From JAHEFT01 sp963766195 (GTDB taxonomy: Bacteria; Pseudomonadota; Gammaproteobacteria; Xanthomonadales; SZUA-36): DNA of 64,000 nucleotides. Within the stretch, counting starts at the first letter, position 1. Every line of letters begins with the position of its first letter. The notes under the pieces are model-generated. The model had not been told where the DNA came from and did not search any database. It saw only the letters and a program-made list of their open reading frames with translations. Positions 37,408 to 48,124 of the stretch are shown here, one piece after another. The stretch lies in assembly GCA_963766195.1 (NCBI GenBank), contig CAVXYY010000005.1, positions 434,001 through 498,000 of the forward strand. Direction: 5' to 3'. The position numbers were made by a program, and so were the translations under genes.

Positions 37408-38589
37408 TTGAAAACCAAGCCTGAACATTTTCTGATCCTGCTCGGCGTGGCGGCCACGCTGGCGTTTTCCGTCTGGAATGCGCTGTTGAACAACTTCGCC
37501 ATCGAGCAGGCTGCGTTCACCGGCCGGGAAATCGGGATATTGCAGAGCCTGCGTGAAGTCCCCGGTTTTCTCGCCTTCACCACCGTGTTCGTGCTGCTGA
37601 TCCTGCGCGAACAGACGTTTGCCCTGCTCTCGCTGGCGATGCTGGGCGCAGGTGTGGCATTGACCGGTTTTCTTCCTTCCGAGTACGGCCTGTATTTCAC
37701 CACGGTGCTGATGTCCACCGGGTTTCATTACCTCTACACCGTGCAGCAGTCGTTGACCTTGCAGTGGATCGAAAAAGAACGGGCGCCGGAAGTGATGGGG
37801 CGTCTGTCGGCCACTTCTTCCATCGCGGCGCTGCTGGCATTCGCCGTCGTCTGGCTGGGCATGGAATACCTGGGCGTGGGATACAAGGTGCTTTACCTGG
37901 TGGCGGGAGGCGCTGCCGTGCTGATCACCGTGGCTGCGGTGTTCGTTTTTCCGCGGTTTCCACAGGACGTACCCCAGCGCAAGCACCTGCTGATGCGGCG
38001 CCGTTACTGGCTTTACTATGCCCTGACGTTCATGAGTGGTGCGCGCCGGCAGATTTTTATCGTCTTCGCCGGCTTCCTGATGGTTGAGAAGTTCGGTTTC
38101 TCGGCCGCGAACATTGCGCTGCTTTTCCTGTTCAACCACGTGGTGAATGCTTACCTGGCGCCAAAAATCGGACGGTTGATCATCCGGTTTGGCGAACGTG
38201 CCGCCCTGACACTGGAATACCTGGGGCTGATATTGATTTTCACCGCCTATGCGTTTGTCGAAGTGGCCTGGATGGCCGTGGTCCTTTACGTGCTCGATCA
38301 CCTGCTGTTCGCGATGGCGATCGCGATCAAGAGTTATTTCCAGAAGATTGCCGACCCTGCCGACATGGCATCCACCGCCGGTGTTTCCTTCACGATCAAC
38401 CATATTGCCGCGGTAGTCATCCCGGTTTCCTTCGGCATCATATGGCTGTATTCGCCGTCCGTGGTTTTCCTGGCGGGGGCGGTGATGGCCGCCATGTCGC
38501 TGCTGTTGTCACGCATGGTGCCCAGGAACCCCTGCGACGGAAACGAGATCCGGCCGCCTTTGCGGTCGCTGCGCTATCGCTTCACGTAG
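37408..38589 (+). CDS. Major facilitator superfamily transporter
   Basis: A 393-residue membrane protein with about 12 hydrophobic segments and charged loops typical of the MFS (RLSATSSIAALLAF, RRYWLYYALTFMSGARRQIFI). No substrate-determining motif was recognised. The start is TTG; no better ATG is available before the first helix. Its last five codons overlap the 3' end of the convergent patatin gene, which could reflect a small indel near the end. Confidence 0.82.
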   Translation: MKTKPEHFLILLGVAATLAFSVWNALLNNFAIEQAAFTGREIGILQSLREVPGFLAFTTVFVLLILREQTFALLSLAMLGAGVALTGFLPSEYGLYFTTVLMSTGFHYLYTVQQSLTLQWIEKERAPEVMGRLSATSSIAALLAFAVVWLGMEYLGVGYKVLYLVAGGAAVLITVAAVFVFPRFPQDVPQRKHLLMRRRYWLYYALTFMSGARRQIFIVFAGFLMVEKFGFSAANIALLFLFNHVVNAYLAPKIGRLIIRFGERAALTLEYLGLILIFTAYAFVEVAWMAVVLYVLDHLLFAMAIAIKSYFQKIADPADMASTAGVSFTINHIAAVVIPVSFGIIWLYSPSVVFLAGAVMAAMSLLLSRMVPRNPCDGNEIRPPLRSLRYRFT

Positions 38590-40010
38590 CGGTATTGTTC
38601 ACTCATCTGCCGCAGACAGTTGTCAAAAGTCCGGCTGATCTGGGTCGTATTCCGGATCCGTTCGATCTTTGGCCAGGTAGCACGGCGGCCTTCCGTGATC
38701 ATTTTCTTGACTTCTTCCGGCCCGAAATTCGTGAACATTTTTCCAATGTTCATCAGGTGCTTTTCGGGATATATGGTGATGTCACCGCTGTAGGTCTGGC
38801 TCGCCATGGCATGTGCTTTCTTGAGTATCGAACCGATACCAGGTACATCGAAGTGCTGATGCACCAGCTCCAGGAAATGCTCGATCTGTACCATCGGAGC
38901 CTTCAGGATGACATCCTGGATGAACGGAATCAGCCCGGTTTCCGCAACTTCGTCACTGAGGAATGGAACGATGTGCGGATTCGTCTGGCTGACAATGTAG
39001 TGGTTGATGTTGTGCAGCCGGTTGACCTTGTTTATCGGAATGTCTTCATGGACGGAACCATCGATCCACCGGTTTTGTGACATGTAAGCCACTGATTTAC
39101 CGTCAAAATTCTTGGCCCGGAGTTGAACCGCCGGATACAGGCCCGGAATCGCGCTCGAAGCCAGGCAGGCCCAGCGAATCAGCACATTCGGTGCCGTCAG
39201 GTAGTTGAGCAACCGGGGAAACTGGTTGGAATCAGCGGGCGAAACAGAAACGTTCAAAATGCGGTTGGTGTGTTGATAGGCCTCCAGAAATGTCATTTCC
39301 GGAATGTTCCGGCCGATGAAATTTTTCAGGGTTTTCTGATCCAGCATGCTGTTGCCTTTGACCAGTTCAAACGGGCTGAAAACGCTGCACCACTCGAAAT
39401 CGATGTAGTCGGGATTCAGCATGTCCACGAGTTCGGTGTCGGTATGGGTGGCCAGTATGCCCGCCATGATCGATCCTGCGCTGGAGCCGGTTACGACCCG
39501 CGGCAACAGGCCCTGGGCTTGCAGTTCCTCGATCACGCCGATATGAAACAATCCCAGTGAGGCGCCGCCACTCAGCAAAAGGGCTGAACGGCCGAAACTG
39601 CGCGCCGCGCGCTTCAAAAAACGCCGTTTTCGCATGGGCGTCAGGTGCTTGACGTCGGATTGGCAAAGCAGGATTAACGAGGCGGATACCTCGTCGAGGT
39701 ATTGGTTGATCAGTTTCTTGGTGCCGCCCCGTGCCTGCTGGTACAACTCCGGGTTGGCCATATTTCCCAGGTTGCCATGCAACTCCTCGCGCAGCCGGAA
39801 CATCAGGCGGTCATAGTCCTTCCGCTTGCGCAATTCCCGCAGAACCGAGACCCTCGATGCAATCAGCCGGAAATCATATCTTTCGGACTCTTTGACCAGT
39901 CGCCACTGGTCCCTGCCTTCCAGCCGGTCCAGTTCCAGCGCAGCGGCGTACCACTCCTCGTAGCTGGTTGCGTCGTGCATGGCCTTTTCGGTTTGTCTGT
40001 AATGATTCAT
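38574..40010 (-). CDS. DUF3336-patatin phospholipase
   Basis: A 478-residue lipid acyl hydrolase. The N-terminal DUF3336 region (about 1-140) is followed by a patatin domain with the oxyanion loop GGASLG, the nucleophile motif GSSAG (Ser177) and the catalytic Asp in the DGS motif (about 315). No signal peptide is evident. Proteins of this architecture act on triacylglycerol or phospholipids; the bacterial substrate is unknown. It converges with the MFS gene. Confidence 0.88.
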   Translation of the reverse strand: MNHYRQTEKAMHDATSYEEWYAAALELDRLEGRDQWRLVKESERYDFRLIASRVSVLRELRKRKDYDRLMFRLREELHGNLGNMANPELYQQARGGTKKLINQYLDEVSASLILLCQSDVKHLTPMRKRRFLKRAARSFGRSALLLSGGASLGLFHIGVIEELQAQGLLPRVVTGSSAGSIMAGILATHTDTELVDMLNPDYIDFEWCSVFSPFELVKGNSMLDQKTLKNFIGRNIPEMTFLEAYQHTNRILNVSVSPADSNQFPRLLNYLTAPNVLIRWACLASSAIPGLYPAVQLRAKNFDGKSVAYMSQNRWIDGSVHEDIPINKVNRLHNINHYIVSQTNPHIVPFLSDEVAETGLIPFIQDVILKAPMVQIEHFLELVHQHFDVPGIGSILKKAHAMASQTYSGDITIYPEKHLMNIGKMFTNFGPEEVKKMITEGRRATWPKIERIRNTTQISRTFDNCLRQMSEQYRYVKR

Positions 40011-40136
40011 CTGTTGAGAATATCAGCAGGAATTTGCTTTTTCGTTGCCCAAGGTCAGGTCCTTATGTGAGGATACGCAAACTGACAATTCAGATTCGCC
40101 GGACTGGCCTGAAAAATTTCGCCTGGAGAAGAACAG

Positions 40137-41225
40137 ATGACAAGCAGAAGAGAATTTCTGACGATTTCAGCCGCTGCATTGGCCCTGCAGGCGAGTGGCC
40201 TGGCCGCCGTACTGCCCGCAACCCGTCCGCTCGATATCCTGGTCCTGGGCGGCACCGGCTTTCTCGGGCCGCACGAGATCAATTACGCCGTGTCCAGGGG
40301 CCACCGGGTGACCATGTTCAACCGGGGATCGAATCCCGGGATGTACGGTGATGCGGTGGAAGAATTGATCGGAAATCGCGATCCTGACGTGGATGAGGGG
40401 CTTTCCGTTCTGGCGGGGGACCGGACCTGGGATGTCGTAATCGACAACTCCGGCTACGTACCCCGGCACGTGCGCGCCAGTGCGGAACTGCTCAAGGGGC
40501 GCTGCCGGCGTTATATCTACGTTTCAACCGTGTCAGTGTACGACTTCGATGTTGCGACCGTATTTCCGGAATCGGCAAAACTGGCCGACCTTGAAGACCC
40601 TGCGGTCGAGGAAGTAACGGGTGAAACCTACGGGCCTTTGAAGGCGGAGTGTGACCGGATCGTCCGCAACATCCTGGGCGATGCCTGCACGGTCGTACGG
40701 CCGACTTATGTTGTCGGGCCGGGCGACCACACCGACCGTTTCACCTACTACGTGGACCGGGTACACCGTGGCGGCGATGTGCTGGCACCGGGCGGGCCGG
40801 AGCTCGAAGTACAGTGGGTGGACGCCAGGGACCTGTGCCCGTGGATCGTGACCCTGGCAGAAAATGATACGCCCGGGGTATTCAACGCAGCCGGGCCGGC
40901 ATCACCGGTAGACCGCTCGGGACTTATGTGGGGCCTGCGGGCATTGACTGCGGCGCCGGTTACCTTTTACTGGCCCGACCAGGCATTGCTGGATGAACTT
41001 GGAATTGACATACCCATGATGGCGCCGGGAAACGAGCACTTCGTGAACACGGCCTCGATGGAAGCCGGTCTCGTCTATCGGTCGCTGGCGGATACCGCAA
41101 CGGGCACCCTGGAGTGGTGGCAGGCGCAGGATGCCGAGCGCCGCAACAATCCGCGCCGCTGGCCCAGTGCAGAGCAGGAAGCGGTGGCAATCAAGCGGCT
41201 CAAAGGAGGTGAATCCGCGGGATGA
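40137..41225 (+). CDS. Tat-exported NAD-dependent epimerase/dehydratase
   Basis: A 362-residue Rossmann-fold protein. A twin-arginine signal (SRREFL, residues 3-8) and hydrophobic stretch precede the GGTGFLG dinucleotide loop (38-44). VIDNSGYVPRHVR and STVSVYD with a following YGPLKAECD supply the Tyr-x3-Lys type catalytic pair. Export of a folded NAD-binding enzyme by the Tat pathway is consistent with cofactor loading in the cytoplasm. The stop overlaps the next start (ATGA), indicating coupling to the PLP decarboxylase. Confidence 0.82.
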   Translation: MTSRREFLTISAAALALQASGLAAVLPATRPLDILVLGGTGFLGPHEINYAVSRGHRVTMFNRGSNPGMYGDAVEELIGNRDPDVDEGLSVLAGDRTWDVVIDNSGYVPRHVRASAELLKGRCRRYIYVSTVSVYDFDVATVFPESAKLADLEDPAVEEVTGETYGPLKAECDRIVRNILGDACTVVRPTYVVGPGDHTDRFTYYVDRVHRGGDVLAPGGPELEVQWVDARDLCPWIVTLAENDTPGVFNAAGPASPVDRSGLMWGLRALTAAPVTFYWPDQALLDELGIDIPMMAPGNEHFVNTASMEAGLVYRSLADTATGTLEWWQAQDAERRNNPRRWPSAEQEAVAIKRLKGGESAG

Positions 41226-42496
41226 ACAGCCGGCACCAGCAGATTCTCCAGGCCGCAATCAAGGCCGGCTATCTCGACAAAGACGTTCCGTTGGCCGCGT
41301 TCGTGGATACGGCCGCCGTTGCCGGAACCATTTCGGCTCTGCGCCAGGCCTTTCCCGATAGCTTTATTCACGCCTTCGCCGCGAAGGCGAACACCATGAG
41401 CAAAGCGCTGTCGCTGGTGAAAGAGCAGGGTATGGGTTGCGAAGTGGCCAGCCCGGCGAACTGGAGCAGGCGTTGCGCGCCGGCTTCGAAGCGGAAAAAA
41501 TCGTGTACGACGAACCGGCCAAGACCCGGGGCGTGCTGGAAAAAGTACTTGGACTCGGCATCGGCCTGAATATCGACAACTTCCAGGAGTTCGAGAGGGT
41601 CCGGGCATTGGTCGGGCAGAACCCAAGCCGGTCCCGGATCGGATTTCGTATCAATCCCCAGGTCGGAGCCGGCAAAATTTCTGCGATGAGCACGGCGACG
41701 GTCACTTCGAAGTTCGGTGTTGCGATTGATGACCCCGGGAACTTTGAGGCCATCGTCGATGCATACCGCGGCAATCCCTGGCTTACTTCCTTGCACACCC
41801 ACGTGGGCTCCCAGGGTTGCAGCCTGGAATTGATGTCAGCCGGAATCCGCAAGGTGGTCGATCTGGCCGAAGCCATCAATGCAGCCGCCGGCCGTCAGCA
41901 GGTGGAAGTGATCGACATTGGTGGTGGTTTGCCGGTGAACTTTGAAAGCGAGGAAATTCGCCCGACATTCGCGGAGTACGCAGCGGTATTGCGGCAATCC
42001 GTGCCGGAGTTGTTTAACGGAAGGTACACCGGAAAGACGGAATTCGGCCGGTCCATCTTCGCCAAGAACGGATTCATCGCCAGCCGGATTGAATACACGA
42101 AAATATCCGGAGGTCGACGGATAGCCACCTCACACGCGGGTGCACAAATTGCCACCCGTACCGTTTTCATGCCCGACCACTGGAAAATCCGCCTGTCCGT
42201 GTTCGACCCTGCCGGCGTGGCGAAATCCGGTAACGAGGAACTACAGGATGTTGCCGGGCCACTGTGTTTTGCAGGGGACATGATCGGAACCGGGCGCCTG
42301 CTGCCGCTGATCGAGCCGGGCGACTACGTCGTGCTTCATGACACGGGCGCATATTATTTTTCAAACCCTTTTTACTACAATGCCTTGTGTGCGCCTGCGG
42401 TCTACGCTGCGGATGTTGTCGAATGGTGAGTCCGTCAATTTCTCGGTCTGGAGACCACGCCAGACCATGGACGATATGCTGGCCGTGATTGGCTGA
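41222..42496 (+). CDS. PLP-dependent decarboxylase of the LysA/ornithine decarboxylase fold
   Basis: About 424 residues of the alanine racemase-like barrel plus beta domain. The PLP lysine is in FAAKANT (Lys55), the phosphate/His region in LHTHVGSQG, the glycine loop in DIGGGLPV, and the closing C-x2-D and Tyr loops in CFAGDMIGTG and LHDTGAYYFSNPF. Family members decarboxylate diaminopimelate or basic amino acids; this one is divergent and its substrate is not assignable. Frameshifts near 41445 and 42420; repairing the second gives a stop four bases before the transporter start. Confidence 0.8.
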
Positions 42497-42499
42497 CCC

Positions 42500-44042
42500 A
42501 TGAAACTCCATCGAAAAACATCGAACGTACAGCAGGCTGCACTGATATATGCACCCCTGATCAGCTTGTCGCTGATCCTGTTCGGTGATGTGGCCCCCGA
42601 AAACCCCAAAATCGCCTACACGCTGGCGATAGCAATTTTGATGGCCATATGGTGGGTGACCGAGGCCATTCCGATTGCGGCAACTGCATTGCTTCCCGTC
42701 GTTCTTTTTCCCTTATTTGGCGTCGTCGATGGGAAAACGGTTTCAGCGATGTACTTCAATCACCTGATCTTCCTTTTTCTGGGTGGGTTTTTGATGGCAT
42801 TGGCCATGAAGCGCTGGAATCTGCACAGGCGGATTGCCATCAAAATTCTGATATTTTTTGGTATCAGCCCCGGAAGAATACTGATGGGCTTCATGTTTGC
42901 GACCGCTTTCCTGTCGATGTGGATGTCGAATACGGCCACGACCATGATGATGACTCCAATAGCCCTTTCGATCATTCACAAACTGGAAGAGATCCTGGAT
43001 AAAGAGCGGCTGGGGAATTACTCCTGTGGCCTGTTGCTGGGCATTGCGTACTCGGCGTCCATCGGCGGGGTGGCTACACTGGTCGGCACACCACCCAACC
43101 TGTCGTTCGCACGAATCGTGACTATCATTTTCCCCGCTGCGCCGGAGATATCGTTCGCTGACTGGTTCTTTTTCGCCGTCTGGATCAGCGTGTTGATGTT
43201 CATGGCGGCCTGGCTCCTGCTGTTTGTGATGTATAAACCAGCGAAATCGTGGAAAGGCCTGGATAGAAAGGAATTTAGGAAAGAGTACAAATTGCTTGGA
43301 AAGACACAGCCAGAGGAGAAAATCGTATTTATCCTGTTTGTAATAATGGCGCTGCTTTGGATTTTCAGGTCAGGCTTCAATTTCGGATCAGTGAACATTC
43401 CCGGATGGTCACAATTATTCAATAATCCCGACTATATAAACGACGGTACGGTGGCTATTTTCATATCCGTCATTCTGTTCATCATTCCCTCGAAAACAAA
43501 AAAGGGGGAAAGGCTCATGGATTGGGAAACAGCCAACCGTCTTCCCTGGAACATTGTGATACTTATTGGCGGTGGTTTTGCGCTGGCCAAAGGATTCATT
43601 GATTCTGGCTTAACCGTCTGGTTTGGCGAGCAGTTGTCCGGATTGGCGGGTACTGACCCCATGCTTCTCACGTCGGTTATCGTGACAATGATGTCATTTC
43701 TGACCGAGTTAACTTCCAATATCGCAACCACCGAAATGATTCTTCCCGATCCTGGCGGGTCTGGCAGTGAGCATTCAGATCAATCCCCTGCTGCTGATGA
43801 TACCGGCAACCCTGGCCGCCTCGCTCGCGTTTATGCTGCCGGTGGCTACTCCACCCAATGCGATCGTGTTCGGATCCGGATACTTGCGGATCCGGGATAT
43901 GGCCAGGACCGGCTTCCTGCTGAACCTGGCGGGTGTCGTAATAGTCACGCTGACGACTTATTTTTGGGGACCATTCGTTTTTGATATCGACGCAGGCAGC
44001 TTCCCTGATTGGGCAGCCACATTGACCGGAGGCAAACCGTAG
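42500..44042 (+). CDS. SLC13/DASS-family sodium:anion symporter
   Basis: About 514 residues with 11-12 hydrophobic segments. The SNTAT motif after MSMWM, VGTPPN near residue 200, and the second SNIATT (LTELTSNIATTEM) are the conserved sodium/dicarboxylate-site motifs of DASS carriers, and PVATPPNAIVFGSG follows near the end. It probably imports dicarboxylates, sulfate or a related anion. A frameshift near 43745 falls just after the second SNIATT motif; the protein continues correctly in the next frame. The gene is the last of the epimerase-decarboxylase-transporter set. Confidence 0.85.
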
Positions 44043-44079
44043 GTATCGATTTTCAACGGCCGGGTCGACTGGCCCGGTT

Positions 44080-45200
44080 TCAGTCCAGTATTGATGTGTG
44101 GTCAGTGGGGCCGGGCGGCCACGGCTGGCAATGGTTGACGATCTGCTCAGACCTGAGTTCACCGGATTTCAGGACTTCGAAGAATTCATCCAGGAACTTC
44201 CGGATGGACTTTTGTGCTTTTCCGGTCGATCTGCGGCAGCGCCTGGGCCATTGCCAGCAGCGCCTTGCGCTTGGCAAGGTAGAGTCCGAACAGTGCATCC
44301 ATGTCCACGCCGGGGCTGCAGAAACCCAGGTAGTATCTTTCACGAACATCATCGATCGGCAACGAGGGGGATGGCCCGGCATAGTGGGCGTCGACCAGGC
44401 CGCTCATGTCAAAATCATAGGGCAGCGGTACCTGGGAACCATCGGCTTTCTGCAACAGGACAATATTCCGTTCCCTCACGATGGACCAGTCCGTGTTGCC
44501 GATCATGTATTGAAACAGGGCGAGTTTCGCGGCGGCGGCCTGGTCCAGCTTCGAATGATCGAAGCTCCCGCGCGGCAACAGCGTGGCTTCAGTCCTGGCG
44601 GAGACCGACTCGAAATGTTCCGTGAAAAACGCGTAGTTGACGATCTTCCGGTCCGGCTTTTCCGGGTTCGGATAGGTCATTCTGACCAGCCGTGCATCCA
44701 GGCTGACCAGGGTGACAACGTTGTAAAGGCGATGAACCAGGTATTCTTTGAGCAGGGTTTGTTCCCAGGTTGAACGGTGTTGCCGGAAGCGGGATGACTC
44801 GATCGACAAGCCCCGTCCGCAATGCGTGGTCAGGGGCAATACCGACTGGTCGCGGAAGGGCGTATCGGCCGTTGTCTGCGGATCGAAGCGGATGAACAGC
44901 AAGGGGGCTGAACAGTTCCTTTGCCAGTGAACGCCAGCCTCCCCGGATCTTGATTTCAACCGGGAGGTTCTGCTTTTTCCCGTGTTCGTCAACGTATTCG
45001 AGAACCGTCGGCGTGTAATCGCAGTCCGGTGTTTCCCGCGGCCGGCACAGTGTCCGGAAATCGATGGGCAGGGAAAGTTCCAGCACGGAGTGGCTTTCAA
45101 ACAGCGGCGTGTCCGCGCGCGCCTGTCCAGAAGCCAGACCGGTGAACAGACCGGTGCACAGGCAAATACAAGCCAGCCAGCAGAGAGGGCTGCTACTCAA
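44080..45200 (-). CDS. Exported protein of unknown function
   Basis: About 373 residues with a signal peptide (cleavage near ARA-DT). Repeated signatures include IKIRGGWRS, a YLVHRLYNVVTLVSLDARLVR helix/strand block, and LPYDFDMSGLVDAHYA near residue 280. The arrangement faintly recalls CotH-like kinase-fold proteins, but no family is assigned. Two frameshifts, near 44905 and 44215, break it. Its start overlaps the malate synthase stop, so it lies downstream of glcB on the same transcript. Confidence 0.6.
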
Positions 45201-47384
45201 GTGGAATACCGTTTTTTGGCCTCGATTCTTCGGCGATGCAACAAGGGCTCGGTGTAACCGCTGGGTTGTTCACGACCCAGGAATACCAGGTCGCAGGCGG
45301 CCTGGAACGCAATGCTGTCATCAAAATCGGGCGCCATGTTTACGTACAACGGGTCACCGGAGTTTTGCCGGTCCACCACTTCCGCCATACGCTGCAGGGT
45401 CTCCATGACCTGCTCCCTGGAGCAGATACCGTGGTGCAGCCAGTTACAGATATGCTGGCTCGAGATGCGCAGCGTGGCGCGGTCTTCCATCAGGCCGACG
45501 TGGTTGATGTCCGGGACTTTGGAACATCCGACGCCCTGTTCGATCCAGCGCACGACGTAGCCGAGTATTCCCTGCGCGTTGTTGTCCAGTTCAGACTGGA
45601 TTTCGTTGGCGGACAACTGCCGGTCACCCAGCAGCGGCGGCGTGAGTATGTCGTCAAGGCTCGCCCGGTCGCGGGACATCAGTTCCTGCTGGCGCTTGCT
45701 GACGTTGTAACGCAGGTAGTGCGTGGCGTGCAGGGTCGCCGCCGTGGGCGAGGGCACCCAGGCGCAATTGGCGCCGGCTTTCAGGTGCGCGATCTTGGTT
45801 TCCACCATCGCCTTCATTTCATCGGGCATGGCCCACATGCCCTTGCCGATCTGGGCCTTGCCGCGAAAGCCGCATTCCAGGCCGATATCCACGTTCTGGT
45901 CTTCATAGGCCAGGATCCAGGGCTGCGTTTTGATCGCCTCTTTGGGCAGGAAAGGGCCGGCTTCCATGCTGGTATTGATTTCGTCGCCGGTGCGGTCCAG
46001 GAACCCGGTATTGATGAAGACGACCCTGCCGCTGACCGCGCGGATGCACTCTTTCAGGTTCACCGTCGTGCGGCGTTCTTCGTCCATCACGCCAATCTTG
46101 ATCGTGTGCCGCTCCAGGCCCAGGCAGTCCTCGATCCGGTCAAACAATTCGTTGGCGAAAGCCGCTTCTTCCGGGCCGTGCATCTTGGGTTTGACGATGT
46201 AAATGCTGCCCGAACGGCTGTTGGGCATCGTGGTATTGCCACGGAGGTTATTCACGGCGCACAGCATGGTGACCATGCCGTCGAGGATACCTTCGGGGAC
46301 TTCGCGGCCTTCGCTGTCCAGCACGGCGCTGGTGGTCATCAGGTGACCGACATTGCGCACCAGCATCATGCTGCGGCCGTGCAGCGTCAGCGCCGATCCA
46401 TCAGGCGCCGTGTAAACCCGGTCCGGTTCGAGGCGGCGGGTGATCATTTTTCCGCCTTTCTCAAACGTATCGACCAGGTCGCCTTTCATCAGCCCCAGCC
46501 AGTTGCGGTAAACATTGACCTTGTCGGCGGCATCGACCGCGGCGACCGAGTCCTCGCAGTCCTGGATGGTGGTCATGGCTGATTCCAGGATGATGTCTCT
46601 CAGGCCGGCAGACGACATGCCGCCCACCGGGTGATCGCGGTCGATCTGCAATTCGACATGCAGGCCGTTGCTTGCAAGCAGTATCCGTTCGGTACCGCCG
46701 TCCTGCGCGAAACCGGCAAACTGCTCCGGCCGCGCCAGCGCAGTGCGGGTTCCGTCTTCAAGGACAACCACCAGGCTGGCGGGATGACCGGATGGGTCAA
46801 CTTCGTAGGCGGAGACATCGAGATGACGGCCTCTGCGCGAGCGGGGCGATTTCATCCAGTAGCTGCGCCGCCCGCTCAATGACTTTTTGACCGCGCACCG
46901 GGTTGAACCGGCCGCCTTTTTCACAACCGCCGTCCTCCGGGATCAGGTCCGTTCCGTACAGGGCGTCATACAGGCTGCCCCACCGGGCGTTGGCGGCGTT
47001 CAGGGCGTATCTCGCGTTGCTGACCGGTACGACCAGTTGCGGCCCGGCGATTTCCGCCAGTTCAGGGTCGACACCGGACGTGGTGATTTCGAAATCTTCC
47101 CCCTCGGGAACCAGGTAGGCGATATCCTTCAGGAATTGTTTATAAGCTGGAAAATCGATGGCGCCCGGATGGTCGTGATGCCACTGATTGATCTGTGCGC
47201 GCAAGCGGTCGCGCTTTTCCAGCAAGAGCCTGTTTTTCGGCCCCAGGTCGGTGACAATGCCGGCGAATCCCGCCCAGAAATCTTCCGTGCTCACCCCCGT
47301 GCCGGGGATGATCTCATCGTTGACCAGGTCGTAAAGCTCCTGCGCGATGGATAAACCGCTGCATTCAATCCTGCTGACTGGCAT
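45197..47384 (-). CDS. glcB: Malate synthase G
   Basis: Condenses glyoxylate with acetyl-CoA to malate. About 728 residues, matching the single-chain G isoform. N-terminal LYDLVNDEIIPGTG and NARWGSLYDALYGTD, then SAMTTIQDCEDSVAAVDAAD, YIVKPKMHGPEEAAFANELF and GFLDRTGDEINTSMEAG give a clear family match. A frameshift near 46835 splits it. Its start codon lies 20 bases inside the end of the cytochrome c gene. No isocitrate lyase was seen next to it; the PEP-mutase relative at 21 kb is not a true isocitrate lyase on length. Confidence 0.92.
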
Positions 47385-47988
47385 AAAAATTCAATATCTG
47401 GTTCAGGGTATCGTCGGTGAAGTCGGTGATGGTTTTTTCCATCGCGTGCGGCACCAGGTGCTCGCCGGTCGGCACGAACTTCAGGGTGGCTTTGAGATAG
47501 GGCGTCCATTGACCGGCCAACCGTGGCCCGCGGCCGCCCAGGCCCTTGCCGCCTTCTTCGTGACAGAATTCACAATGTTTTGCCTGCGCTTCAGCCCCGG
47601 CTTCGACCTGGCTTGCGTCAAACTCCTGCTTCGCAGCGACAAAGGGCAAGCCGCTGTAGTAAGTGCTCAAGTCCTCAAAGTCTTCATTCGACAGGCCGGC
47701 GGTAATTTTGCACATGTCTGTTTTCGGCCGCGAAGTGTCGCCGAACCGGTACTTGCTCTTGATGCAGGGGCGGCCCCAGTCCTGGAACGATTTCAGGGTG
47801 TCCAGGATGTAGGCTTTGGACTGTCCGCCGATGATGGGCATGTCACTTTGTGACGAAGCCCCTCCGGGGCCATGACAACTGTCGCACTGGGCGGCCAGTT
47901 CGGCGATGTCTCCGGCAAAAGCCGCACCGGACATTCCAATTGAAGCTGTCAGCAAGCTGATTTTTAGCGTTTTTATGAGGTCATGCAT
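47365..47988 (-). CDS. Dihaem cytochrome c
   Basis: A 207-residue periplasmic electron carrier with signal peptide (cleavage near AFA-GD) and two haem-binding CxxCH motifs (CDSCH near residue 34 and CEFCH near 140). The two-domain layout resembles cytochrome c4/c553 types. The start MHDLIK is preferred over an upstream in-frame ATG because it gives a proper signal peptide. It precedes glcB. Confidence 0.85.
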   Translation of the reverse strand: MHDLIKTLKISLLTASIGMSGAAFAGDIAELAAQCDSCHGPGGASSQSDMPIIGGQSKAYILDTLKSFQDWGRPCIKSKYRFGDTSRPKTDMCKITAGLSNEDFEDLSTYYSGLPFVAAKQEFDASQVEAGAEAQAKHCEFCHEEGGKGLGGRGPRLAGQWTPYLKATLKFVPTGEHLVPHAMEKTITDFTDDTLNQILNFYASQQD

Positions 47989-48124
47989 GGTTCTGTCGCT
48001 CCGCGATATCCCATCGCTCTGAATATAGGCCGGGGGCGGGACAGACACATTGACTCATATCACCATCCCCGGGCCATTATCAGGGAAAATGGCCCGGGAA
48101 TGAAATCGTGATCATGCTGACAGC

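Noticed and set aside
45236..46582. Long plus-strand reading frame opposite malate synthase
   Set aside because: It mirrors the codon pattern of glcB on the other strand, has no recognisable domain or ribosome site, and the minus-strand protein is a clear family match.
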